This document shows, piece by piece, positions 33,527 to 46,500 of a DNA stretch of 64,000 nt. The position numbers and the translations under genes are program-made. The stretch covers positions 8,344,938 through 8,408,937 of the forward strand of contig JAUPFP010000004.1 of the NCBI GenBank assembly GCA_036925085.1, written 5' to 3'. How positions within the stretch are numbered: the first letter of the stretch is position 1; every line of letters starts with the position of its first letter. This DNA is from Brachycybe producta. Taxonomy: Eukaryota; Arthropoda; Diplopoda; Playtdesmida; Andrognathidae. The notes beneath the pieces were generated by a model. The model saw nothing but the letters and a program-made list of their open reading frames with translations, was not told where the DNA came from and did not search any database.

Positions 33527-33835
33527 GAGTCCACTCCTTTCATTTCAATTTCAATCACCCCCTCCCACTTTTCCCCCCCCCCCCTCCACGTTTCTCTCTC
33601 TCCCCCTCTACACTTTCCAACCTTTCCCCCTCTCCAATTTAATATCATGGGGTTCTTGGATGAGAAGGGTACAACATATAGTTGACCATGAGAAAAAAAA
33701 GCTGTTCATTTCTTCATTTATTTAAATTTATATAAATTCCGACGTGCTTCAAGGTTTTTGTACGGTGTTACTCCACACACACACACACACACACAGACCT
33801 GGGATATTATATATAATATATAATATAATATAAAG
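33527..33835 (+). repeat. Modular hairpin-tipped repeat, copy C (3' module only)
   Basis: Starts in the pyrimidine-rich part (CCTTTCATTTCAATTTCAAT) and continues through GTTGACCATGAGAAAAAA and TTCCGACGTGCTTCAAGG to CA and TA microsatellites. Lacks the hairpin end. Confidence 0.75.
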
Positions 33836-34449
33836 AATAAAAAATAAAATAAAAAAGATTTATCAAAATATTTATAATTATTGTATTATCTGGTCAATAT
33901 GACCACGATGATCATAAATGTAAATAACACGAAGCAAACAGAAGGGTTAAGGCACTTTCCAATCACACATGAGGTTAAGTAGAAACAATGCTGTAGAAGT
34001 CAGTATACTGTATAATACAGTATTTAAAACATAACACAACCCAGGGAGAATGCATGCTTAATTATATGTGTTATCTATCGATTACATCAATGTATGTACG
34101 TCAGGTGTTTGGGCTTCTATCTAGTTATTTCATATGACAATGACTCGTGAGAGCTTTTTTTATGATACAAAACTTTTCCTTGCTAAAGTTTTTGCAAAAT
34201 GTTTTCAACATGAAATAACTATATAATCACCACACACTACATATCATGGAAATTTTCAGCACTGAATTACTACAGAAAAAACCAAAAACTATATCGAGCA
34301 ATGGCAACCCATACCGGTTCATTAAATTTATAGAAAAAGTAGGAAATATAAATTTTATGATGAGAATGTGATTAATAATTATGAGTATTTGTGCTATGAT
34401 GAGAATTACAATGTATGATTATAAATTAGTTATGAATGCAATAATGAAG
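33836..34449. other. ABHD8 3' flank
   Basis: Probable 3' untranslated region and downstream sequence of ABHD8 (minus strand). No canonical AATAAA noticed near the stop. Confidence 0.5.
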
Positions 34450-34566
34450 TCACCGGTCCCAACGCCTCAGAAATTTGTATATCATGTCGTTGACTTCGTC
34501 AGGTGCATCTAACATGAGCATATGACTTGCTTCAGGTATCAGCTCCAGGAAGGCACGTGGAATTGT
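34450..34566 (-). CDS. ABHD8: ABHD8 coding exon 4 with stop
   Basis: 117 bases. Acceptor TTATTTCAG|ACAATT, phase 0, ending ...FLRRWDR and TGA. It encodes RAFLELIPEASHMLMLDAP, with the catalytic His, matching human AFLKLIDEGSHMVMLECP. Too short for a long-frame search; found by looking for the missing His motif. Confidence 0.93.
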   Translation of the reverse strand, partial: TIPRAFLELIPEASHMLMLDAPDEVNDMIYKFLRRWDR

Positions 34567-37500
34567 CTGAAATAAAAAAAAATTACTGTTTATGAATCTA
34601 TAGATGAGTTTTATTTCTGCAAGTACATTAAAAATGTGTTATGCAAGTATGTTAAAATATCATACTCTGGGCAAAAGGGTACTATTCCAATTATAACATT
34701 TGTTATGACATTAAAAAATTCCAATCAGTGATCAAAGAAATAAGCCATAAACAGAATCTTTCTACGTCATTATTATGGTAATACCCATCTTTTACAGTTA
34801 TTATATTCTAAAATGTTTTCATATTTATGAAATTTGCAAGCAATTGCAAGGTTGAAAGCATCTGCAAGCTACTCTGTAAGAGTTGCAAGCTTTTTTGTAA
34901 GGGTTCTATAAGCAATTGCAAGCTATTCTGTAAGGTAGGGGCCTACAGTTCTGTAAGGATTGCAAGCATCTGCAAGCCATCCAGTAAGGGTTGTAAACAA
35001 TTTGAATATACTCGTAATGGCTGTAAACATATATGTCATTCTGTAGGAATTGCAAGTCTATCTAAATGTGTATTTAGTAAATTCAAAATATCTGTAAGGA
35101 ATTTAAGCATCTGCAAGCCATTTGGTATGGTTTGCAAACATTTGCAAGCCATTCAGAAAAGGGTGTAATCAATTTAAAGCTATTCTCTAATGGCTCAGAG
35201 CATTTACAAGTCATTCAGTAAAGGTAGTAAGCATCTGCAAGTCTTTCTGTTGGGGTTGCAAGCATTTCTGTAACTATTTTGTACGAGTTGTACGCATTTT
35301 CTAGCATCTGCAAGTATACTTTACAAGTATATACATTTTTAGGACACCCTGTAACATCATTTCCACCTCAAGTCGTTTTAAAATAAAGAATTCTATGAAA
35401 TGCGTCACTTAAATTAAGAAATGATACAATCATTTCGTAGAAAACGAAATAGATGTGCATACACCTCTGAGCTACAAAAGCTATGACATTTGAAGCCCAC
35501 ATAAGCGCACATGTTCTTTCAAATGAGATATCAATTTAGAATACAAAGTGCAATAAATTTTACAAAACTGTGCTAAGGTACGCCTTCAACAGTTCGCGAC
35601 AGTAAAGTAAAAAGAATACTGTACTGCCCAGTATCAGGGGTGTTTGGAAACATAGTCAAGTTACTGCGTGTGTAGTTGAAGATGCTCGTTATTTACCTTT
35701 TCCATCTCGCATTCTTCCACCAATGTAATGAAAGGATCTCTCAGTCCATATACGAGTAAAGTGGGAACAGAAATTTGTTTGTGAAAAGCAGCATCTCCCT
35801 CCAACCAAACTTGTCCTTTGGAAATATGTTGCAAAACATATGATGGAATGTCGAGACTCGCCACAAACCGAGTTTGCTTTCTTGGCGGCATGTAATACGT
35901 TTTCCTCCTTAAAATTAAAAATACCATCAAAGTTCATATATGACAAAATGATTATGTTGCATACTTTACCGTCTAGACTTGCGTGACATACAAGACTGGA
36001 GACAGAAAGTCAAACAATTGGGAAGATTTAGCTTTGATGGTTGTGCACAAAGGGGAAATGGACCACCACCACTTAAAAGAACAAGATGGGTCACTTGCTT
36101 GGAACGATGCCGAGCCAGAGCAGCAGCAAAACAAGCTCTAAACTCAAACACAGGAATAAACTAAGATTATACGTATAACAGTACACTATGATTATTGACA
36201 TTTATAACAAATAATGAGTACACAATCTAGATTTCTAACGAATATATCATCGATTAAGAAGTGATACCATGTAACTGACATTTTTGGTGTTTTTGTTTGG
36301 CATAAAAAAAATAAAAAATTGCATCATTTGGACAGGGTGGCGTGGTTTAAAAAATAGTTTTAACCACTTGGTTTTTTAAATAAACCTTTGGTTTTAAACA
36401 AAGAGAACTAATTTTTTTGTAAATTGTACTGAATCTATTGCTTTTTAATAGAGGTGGGACAAATCTTAAATTTTCTCGAATCCGAATCCTAAAAGGTTCT
36501 CGAATCTTCCGAACCTATCGGACTCCTTCATATAAGAATCCTATATTATTCATTAAGAAAATACAAATAAATGAAATGACATTAAATATTAAATTATTAA
36601 TAATACAAAACAGTGTGGCACTCAGGGTCGCCACAAGGTGGTATTCGTTATCTGGGTGCCACCGAAATTGCAACAATCGCCGTTTTTTTGTTAGTGATCG
36701 CTTCTGTTGGACGTCAATGGAATTAAAACTAATTTTATTAAAGTTTTTAAAAAAATTTTTACGTTAGGATTCGAAAGATTTGAAAGACGAAAAAAGCGTG
36801 AAGATTCGAGTTTTCGAATCTCGAATATTTTTCAAGATTTGCGGGATTCGAGGTTTCAAATAGCCCATCCATAGTTTTTAATATGCAAACAAAATTTAAG
36901 ACTTCATTCCCACACTATGCTTCACTACGTAGATCATACTATGACACCTCTCTGAAGGAATGGAAGATGGAAGGATAGTAGGATTATATGCTGAGGTGTT
37001 AAAATGGAAAGGAGTGGAGTCCTTGGAGAAAGCAGGGCAGACAAAGAATGTGGGGCTTGGGAAGAGTTGCACGGGTCCTAGAGAAGTATTTCCCCTGCTG
37101 GTCAAATCAACAGGGACAATCCCACCAGAGAAAGTGCGGCAATATATCGCCAACTCTATTGATGTGAAGGATCTCGGAGGAGGTTTCAACAGTCAAGGAA
37201 GTGAGGAGGAGGAGGGTGGATTTATGAGAGATGCTCGCTAAAACATAGAGAGCAGTTTGCTCGAAGGCTTGAGAAGCTGACAGAAATTCAGGGGGAAAAG
37301 CTTGGAAAGCTAGACCAAAAAGTGATTATTTTAGGGGTGAGGAAAATTTTAGAGGAGTCACTTAGTGACCACAAGTATATTGAAGTGTCACTGGATTGGT
37401 TTGCTGTAGAGGTTAGTAACGAAAATAGTAGTGGTCTTTGCTGGAGGAGAGGGGGAGAAAGCTAGAGAGGGTCAAGGATGAAGAGGATGCAGGAGTTTTA

Positions 37501-40500
37501 GCAGCTGGTTTGCAGGAGACTTGTGCTGTGGCTTGTTCGGCGACCATGAAGGCAAATAGGGTGCATAATAAGAGATGGCGTTGCTCATGGTGGCATAGTG
37601 GGTTGTCAGTACTAATACGCAAAGTGCATCGAGCTAGATCGTTTTTCCAACATTGTCGGGAGGATGGTGTATGCCAGATTAGAGTAGAGTATAAAAGGCT
37701 AAGATTAAGATATAAGAAAGAAATTGAGCGCTCTAAAAATTCAAGCTGGAAACAGTTCAGCAGTAAAGAGTTGGGGAGGGATCCCTTTAGTGTTTCCATA
37801 CAGAATTCTTAAGAGCCTATATGTGTGACGCCATTTTGAATATTAGCAGATGACAGTTCTAGTTCCACTTTTCGCCGTTTAGTGGCGCCCCACAGCTAAG
37901 CCATTGAAGCAAATGAGAAAGAAAAATTCCTATTTTAAAAAAATACATGGTTCAGGCAAATGTTTTGTTTCCTGCAACGAAAATTGTGATTTTCAAAATT
38001 CAAATTGCAATATGTACATAACAATATTGCTCCTCTAGTGATAAGTTGGTAAAAATTTAAAATTAGTTTTTCTATTTTTAATTTCATTTTAAAATCTCGT
38101 ATTTATTTAGCCTATGTTAAATCCCATAGGCCACAATAAGTTTCATAATACCCTAAAATTTGACCACTAATTGTATACGGCTGAAATTACTCACCATTGT
38201 AGATCAAAAGTTGCTCTTACTTTTTTCAGTAGTGCATATTTATAGAAAAAAGAGTCGTTATTAAAATAAAGCTACTTCTATCCATCAATAAGAGAAAAAA
38301 TGGCGGACAAAAGTGTACCAAAATTGATTTTTTTGCCCATGTTGACGTCACAGCTACAGAAGCGCCTACATGCGAAGATTTTTGTAAGTTTTTTTTCACT
38401 GTAGGCTCTTAAGGGGAAGAGACGTGGCACGATGGCTAGGGTTGTGGAGAAGAGAGAGAGCCAGATGTGTTGAATGGGACCTGCAGATGCTAAATGAATA
38501 TTTTCTCAGGGATACCTTAGTAGGGGAAGAGGAGATCCATAAGAGCACTAGGACGAAGGCCACAGTCCAATACGTGGGGTTAGATGAGCCCCACTTTACT
38601 GATGACGATTAAAAGTACATGGTGATTAAAAGTTTCAAGGTGTGTGTGTCACGCCACCGGCCCAAATAGGATAACTGTGGCGTGCTTGAGCCATATCTTT
38701 GGTGAGTGTCCATCTATTTTTTTTGAAGGCCCTAAATAATTGTCTTAGGGAAGGTGTTTTCCCAGAAATCTGGAAAAAAAGTATTGGTGGTTTGGTTGCC
38801 AAACGTGGACAGTGACAAGATGAGACCTATCTGTCTGCTGCCCACTATTGGAAAAGTGTTAGATAAATTGGTGGCAGGTATAGTTCAAAGTTTTCTTGAA
38901 AGACCTGGCTCTTTGAGTGATGAGCAGTTTGGTTTTAGGCAGAGCAGGGGTACGATTGGTGCACTTGTTAGTTATCAAAACTGGGCTGTTAGGATGAAAG
39001 GAGAGGTGTTTTATGCTATTGCAGTGGCCTTGGACATCCGAAACACATTTAGTTCTGCTTGGTATCCCCTCCTTAAATCTGAATTAAGTCATCGATGCTC
39101 CAAGACGTTTTACCCATTCTCAACCTATTACGGCCGTGGCCAGTTTTGGGCTACGTGAACCCACTTTTGACCACGGTTGGCCGTTTCGAGGCCCGGGTTG
39201 CCGACGCACCCTGCCGGGTCATAACCGACAAGGAATGATCAGCGCTTTTCGACCGTAAAAAAGGAGGGTTAAGTGTTCCAGGAATGTTTGCAAGTTGGTA
39301 GACAGCTTCCTGGAAGGGCGGAGATGTAGATCTGGGGATTCTGAAAAGGAGGTGGATTTGGGCTGCCCGCAGGGGTCCTGTCTGGGGCCTGTGCTTTGGT
39401 TGATCATGATGGAAGAGTTTGTTTTTTTTTTTTAGAGAGAAGTTAGGAAGGTTTTGGATCCTGGTGAAATTATACTGACATACGCAGACTGCTCCGAGCC
39501 ACCTCAGTTAAAAAGCTGGAGATGAGGGTGGAAAAAATATTGATCCAATGTGAAAGATGGGCATATGGTGCTAAATTGATGTTTGCTAAGGATAAAACTG
39601 TATGTGTTTCATCCTGCACTGTTAAGAAGACCAGTTATAACGTTTGGGGATGCTGTATTAACAGACAATGTGACTATGAAATACTTGGTTGTTGTTATAG
39701 ACGATAAGTGGAGCTGGTTGCAGCATGTTAAGGATGTCCAACAAAAGATAAGTCATATTGCCAGCAAACACATCATAGGAGGGAGGCGATGGGGAGCTAA
39801 CCCTAGGGTTAAGCGCGATATCTATGACTGGGCTATAGTGCCAATGCTGTTGTATGGGGCTGAGGTCGGGGGGGGTGTGGGTAAAGTCTAAAGACTCTCG
39901 GGTGATCGAGCGTCTGGCTAATGTTCAGCATCCCCTTTTTATTGGCTATAACCCGGGGGTACCGAACTACAGCGACAACGACCCTGCAAGTGTTAGCAGA
40001 GTGCTCCCCTTTATCAGTCCTTGCTATTGAAAGATATGGTAGGAATAACTTAGTTGAGGAAGTAAAAGAAGAGTTGGATTTGCCTCTGGGAAAAGGGGAG
40101 GTGGGTAATATGGGATGAATTAAGGAATTTAAAGTGAGGTGTTTTATGGGGATGAAGGATGAAAAAGAAGGGCAGTTGAATGTGAAAGTCTCAGAGGTGG
40201 GGAATGAAAGTATTGATTTGTTAGGGGGTAGGGGATTTGTTAGGGCCTACCTGGCTCTAATTGGAATTATACAGCGGGCTCTAGGCTGCACCATTGGGTT
40301 AGAGGGCACTCGGGGGATGTTTGGGGGATAGAGTGGATGACATGGCCAAGAGAGGCGGTAGGTAGTAGGTCTTCTGTGGTTGTTCCTCATCCATGCCATC
40401 TTAGTTGGATTAGGCTTCATGTAGCCCAGCAGTCTCTGGAAACCTGGCAGGGAATGTGGGATTGTGCTGCTGTGGGTAGGAAGGTACACGAAGTACTTAG

Positions 40501-43500
40501 AGGGCTGATGAAAGATAGGCTTGTGGTGGGGAAGCTTGTTCAGTTGTTGTCTGGACCATGCGGGTTGCCTCAAATAACAGGTAACTCTGTAATCAAACTG
40601 TTGGCTAAGTTTGCAGTTGAGGCAGCATAGGACAAAGGAGATCAAACGGAAGAGAACAACTTGGGATTGGAAATGGATGGAAATGTGTGAGGTGAGTTCT
40701 TAGTGTAGTCTTTACGACGTTACTGTTTAATAATGAGTGGTTGTCAAGGAGAGAAAGTGGCCTTGTCCTTGTTCAACTTAGGATCGCACAAAAATGAGTA
40801 AACTATACAATTTTATACTACTATCGTTACGTAATTGGTGGAGGAGGGTGGTGAGAAGAATGGGCACCGCGAATGAACTGCGAAAAGTGGACGGACAATG
40901 GTTCAGAGTCAAACACTGTGCCAAATCATGGTTGTATGATGAGTTTGTTTGAATCAGTGATAGCAAATCAATGGGTAGGGGTGAGATATGCCCAAAACCG
41001 TATAGTTGGAGGGCGATACATTTATATGATGTAACACATAAAGGTCGTGGGAGTTGCAGATTGTAACTGAAGGTTTATGTGTATGTTAATCACTGCTGTC
41101 CACGCACATTATTCAGACGATTTCGGTTAATGGGATTATTAGTTTAATTATTTTAATATTTACATGTAGGCTATATTATATTAGAATGTGATCTTTTAAT
41201 AAAAAAAATATGCACAATATGCAAAATGCAAAAATATACACTTCCTTGGGTGGCAGTGTCATATAGTCAGTGTAGTGATTTGTTTTCTATAAATAAAACC
41301 ATATTTCATGGTTTAAACAAAAAAAAATAGGGTTAAAAACCAAAAAAAAATGGGTTAATTTGTTTTTGTTTCTTCTTCAAGCTAAAAAACCAGCCACTCT
41401 GCATTTGGAAAATGTTGCTAAATAAACAAAAAATTATTTTAAAAGATATTGACTAGTAGAGACATCTGGTAGATGGTGTTCAAATCCATTTAATGTGATT
41501 TCGAGAATATTTAGAAAAAAATTGTGATGTCATGTTCGTAACATAACTATATTAATTATGGCTATAAAAAAACGTCCAAATAATTTTATAAGCAAAAAAT
41601 GGTGTAGCACAACCTTAAATTTGCATTACGAAGTTTTTTGTTCCTCTTGTAAAATTAATATGTTGTTATTTACGTGGTATCACTTCTTAACTGACAATAA
41701 ATACATTGACAATAGCATGATAAAAGCAAAAAAGCAAAATGAAAGCATTACACAAAATTTGTACCAATAAAATTAAAATGCTAACGTAATGCAACAATTA
41801 TATGTATACGATCTTTGAAAATAAATTGTATGAATAAAACATGTTTGACGTTTGGGTCAGTCCATATGAAATCAACCAAAAAATGAAATTTTCAACCTGA
41901 CTACCTTTGATTTTCCTGAAATTTTATACACAAGTAATAATTGACAAAAAATGAAATCACAAAAAAAATTTTTCGTCGTATCTGTTATAGTTTAAAGTTG
42001 TGCACGTGCAACCTTTCAGCAAAAGAACAGCAAAATTTCAGTTGCCGTGCTTCACAAACAAAATCATATCTAAGTAGTTACTGAATATAATGAAATGAGT
42101 AATGGCTCATTTGAAACGTGCGTTTCTGTAGGATACATGTATACATAGTACAATTTGTAAACATGGTTTCAGCAACATCACAGGGATGTCATATAGGAAA
42201 ACAAAATTAACTTCGATAATTTGTAGTATTTTGTTTTACCATGCACGAGATTAATAAAAGCCTTTCACAAATAGAAACCACGACTTTACTCCTCTAGTAA
42301 ATTTTTCTGTTGGGTCGCCATAGCAACAAATAGATGATGACCGAATGGAAAAAAACCAATGACCCCAGTTTGCCAGTCACGTATGCAGTTGGGGCTTTTT
42401 CGCCGCTTCGGCACAGTTAATTAGAAATATAACAAATTATAAGGTTATTTTCTTTTCTTAATCATGATATACGTTTTATATTTTAAAACTCGTTAGAAAT
42501 ATTTTTAAAGACTGTTTTTCTCACACCATAATAGTGTTGTAAGATTTATGTGTCGGTGTGCGCGTGTCGTCTGTCGTGGTGTGGCCAGTCAGTTTCGTGT
42601 AAATCGAAGTCAACGTGGCCAGTTGTTGTGACATCTCACCAAGGTCGAATCCGACCGGCTGCGGAGGTGCCGGCGCATTGGCAATGATGGGCGCATCCTG
42701 CAGATTCTCGTGAACGCCCCAGTGATCAAACAGGGTATCAGTGGATGCATTTGCGGTGGCCATGGTTGGTAATGCAGCGTGTATGGTGTTTATATGGGGT
42801 AATAAACGAGTCCGGCAAAGTCCAAGTCGGTGTGTGCAGCTCCGAGGGTTCTCGTGTACACTCTGAGCGATGCTTGTCGGTTCTGGATTGATGTCCAGTA
42901 TGAGGTGATGCGTTCAACATGCGGTCGTAGTATCGTCGTGGATTTGTAGGTCAGTGTATGTCAGCATGCGTCGGTAAATTGCGTTTTTGTCGGTAACCGA
43001 CACCCTCGTACTCTAATACAACGAGTAACAATGGTTTACCTACACTTAATACACGTGATGGCGTTGTTTTACAGTCCAGTGGTGTCATTTTGGTTGTAAT
43101 GTCCTCAGTTGGGCATGTGTTGACTGATGGTTCCCAACTGGTGCAGTGTTGTGAAGAGTTAGTGTCAGATTTTAGAAGGATCTCCCCTCTACATGTGGGA
43201 TATGGCGACCACATGGAGGATATGAGAGTTCTAAAATCCTCAATAGGAAACAGCAGATATACAATGCAAAATTCGAGCGTGGTACACCACCCAAACAAAG
43301 ATAGCACTGCAGAAAATAGGCAAGCCGTACGACAGAGTCAAGAGCAAGTGAGGAACTATGATGAGTGATGAGAAGAAGTCCAGTATTTGGCATGTGATGT
43401 TGCCACTTCCGGTTGTTGAATTATTGTATTGTTCAAAAAGAAATCTGCCAGGTGGCACTTTGTAGTCACCAGGAGGAACACAAAAAGAGAGAAAATCCAC

Positions 43501-46500
43501 AGAGAAAAGAGGAATTTTCTCCAAAAGAGAAACTCCACCAGGGAGCACGCAAGTGCAGACCCTCTGGAAGAGAAGAAAGAAGAGAAGAAAGAAGAGAACA
43601 AAAAGAGAAGAATCAACAATGTGCTCACATGAAGCGAAAAACTGCTCTGTTGGCATCTTTTCGAAGAACTTCCGGTTGATCCAAGATGGCGGCCGGCGAT
43701 CGCTATCAAATTGAAAGGCAAATTCAAATATCAGCTGTTCTTTCTTATCTGTACATCAACTTGGACGCACCGTCAGTTAGATGTTCCGGGAAAGAAACAG
43801 TCTATAAGCCTCTTGAGGTTCTTTTATCTAATAGTGTCTTCATCGTATGTTTTAATCTTTTAGTTGTAAATAAAAGTTCGTTTCTACATTCTCTCTGTCT
43901 TCGTTTACACTAATTTTGGGACACAAATCGAGTGAGCGTAAGTTGAGGTTCCCCATTCAGCAAGACCGCCCAGAATTAGATTCTCGGTGTGTTACATTTG
44001 GTGGAGGTGCGGGGTACCTGCAACCCACTCGTTCGTCCTGAAATAACTTGAAAAAGACAATTACAAGAAGTTTTTCGTGGGTCGGGAGGGAGGGAGTTTT
44101 AACGAATTAAAGTGTACTTTATGTAAGTGTGGTCGAAATTCGACCGAAAAACAGTATATCTATACCAGCCCTACATCTATCCAGAGAGCAGACCACAGGG
44201 GTTTGGAACATTTGGGGGTATCAACAGCCAGCCCAGCCTGTACAGCCTGTCTCATATGAATAGCCTGTCCAGCCCTACCAACCTATACAGGTTACTCAAC
44301 CTGTCCCACCTGTGCAGATGCTTTCTTCTGTTTCGACTGCGCAACATTTCCGACCGATTCAACCAGCTCAGTCGGTTACATCAACTCAAATGTTTCAACC
44401 ATTACGGCCGGTTCCACAGGGACAACCAAGTCAGACTGAGGTGTCCACCCAGCCTGTTTTGGCTTTGCGAGCTGTACAGCCAGCTCATACTGAACAGCCT
44501 GTACCGGCTGGATACTACGATCAATTCGCAAGTGCAGAGCGACGACGGCTTGCTCAACCTGCCATTTCGGAACCAATGCAAGTTCTGGCCCAGTCTTCGA
44601 CCGAAGGGCCGACTCCAATTGTGCAACGCCACCAACCTGCTTCCTCTGAGAATATGAGGGGCAGGGACTTTGACAGACGACTGGAGGGAATTCCTCTTCT
44701 GATCCGAAGTGAAAACGAACCACAAGCCGGGGCCAGAGGGACAGTAGAAGAAGCAGTCTATCACAGGCTTCCTTCCAGCCATTGAAGTGAGGAGGCGGGA
44801 TCATCGGAGGAGGATTCAGGAAATGAGTGCCTACAGCCTGTAGTCTGTGAAATCACCACGGCAGAGCTGAACCGACGATACGGTCACCGTCATCCCCTTG
44901 ACCAGCTGAAACCCTTTCACAGGAAATGGACAAGTCAATGAATTTCTGGAGGGGTTTGAGACGATCGCCGCTCTACACAAATGGTCGCCCCGACATCGTT
45001 ACTTCTACAAAACAATGTGTGTAAAGAAGGATGCTTGCCATTGGTTATCGCAAACTCGAGCTCAAAACCCTGGACTGGACTGGTACAGATTGAAAGAGAT
45101 GTTGGAAGCCTTAGAACGACCCGATGAAGACTTGATCCTAAAAAAGGAATTGACGGACATGAAGCAAAGAGGAGAGCCTACTCCATCCTTCATTAGGAAG
45201 TTCCTACGGTTGTCCGAAAGACTTTACCCTGTAATGACTGATGGATTGTGAATAGGACAGATACGTGAGGTCTTGCATATTACTATGAGTGATGCAGTGC
45301 TGGCCGCTCCTAGCACCAACTTGAAAGCCTTCATGGAGTATGTCGTTAACTTGGAGAGCACCTTATTCCTGGCTGGGAGATGGAAGCTGAATCGAGGAGA
45401 GGATGGAGAGGAAGACCTGGCTGAGAGATCTACTGGTAGAACTTCCAGCAGGACATCAAACTCCAGGCCAGCAGCACAGGGAAATACCAGCGCTGTGAAT
45501 TCTTCAGGTTCAGCGAATGCACCAAACCCAAACAATACCAATGGTTTGTCCAGAAATCCGAACAAGACCACAACAAACTGAAGAAGCACAAAAAGTGGAC
45601 CGGCAGCGACTAGAGCTGCTCGAAGCTCATTTGCTGAAAGGAAAAAAGTGGACGAGACCAAGGCAAAGTGCTACAAATGTCAAGGAATGGGACGCTTCTC
45701 CAGAAACTGTCCAACACGTAATACCATCAATGAACTCACAGATGAGGAGCGTGCACTGGAGGAGCTTTATCTGACGGATGTAGTGATCGGATCTAATGGA
45801 ACGAAATTGGCTGTCGTCTATCTGGAGGATAAAGTCAGCTACATTCCTTTGACTGCCCTAGTTGATGGGTTAAACTAGGAGGTGAAGAATGAGGGGGATC
45901 CTTCACCTGAGAGACAATGAACCCCTATGGAAACTCAAAATGGTAACGAAACTGGAAATGGAACTGAAACGATACAGGCCATCGAAAAGTGGACCAAAGA
46001 GGACCTTCAGACCTGATATGAGCTGCTTCAGCAATACAGAAAGTACTGCAACGAGAGTGGATGTCGTGAAGCCTATCCAAAACAGATTGCACACTCCAGG
46101 GAGTGCTGTGCTGCCAAGAAGCAGGAGCGAGATCCAACCAAGAGTAGGACCTGCTGCAGAAAAGTAATGAAGAGCAACTGAGAGCACATTAAAGAGCAGT
46201 GCCAGCCCAAAGAGATTGGAGAATATGATGGCAAGGATGAGTCACCTCGAGTCACGGTCATCATCAATCAAAAGCCTCTTCGTTTGCTTGTCGACTCTGG
46301 CGCTTTCGCTAGTGTGTTTTCGGAAGCAAAGGTGGAGGAGCTGGGTCTTCAAGTGGAGCCAACTGTAGCATCACCAACCATCGGAGTGATCGGAGGAACA
46401 ACAATCGGAATTCTCGGACAGATATGTGCCACTGTGGAGCTTCGAAAAAAGTCCATCAGAGCTTGTTTCCTGGTGATAAAAGGGAAGAAGGAGGCCATCC

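Larger units (their letters stand above)
36333..41401. mobile_element. 5.1-kb hAT shell carrying nested elements
   Basis: Ends CAGGGTGGCGTGGTTT and AAACCAGCCACTCTG are inverted repeats, flanked by a perfect 8-bp target duplication CATTTGGA (36325-36332, 41402-41409). About 115 bases of shell on the left and up to 760 on the right remain; the middle is an hAT MITE and an R1-like LINE. No hAT transposase seen. It lies in ABHD8 intron 1. Confidence 0.85.

Noticed and set aside
34820-35350. Cys/Lys-rich 113-codon frame as a secreted peptide gene
   Set aside because: The Cys-Lys pattern is a by-product of TGCAAG units in the minisatellite, and there is no signal peptide.
43413-43679. Glu/Lys-rich 88-codon frame
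   Set aside because: It lies in the purine-rich part of the family C LTR; low complexity, no homologue recognised.
44127-44804. Several overlapping frames on both strands
   Set aside because: Only the plus-strand gag frame fits the Gypsy element; the others are shadows of its Gln/Pro-rich sequence.
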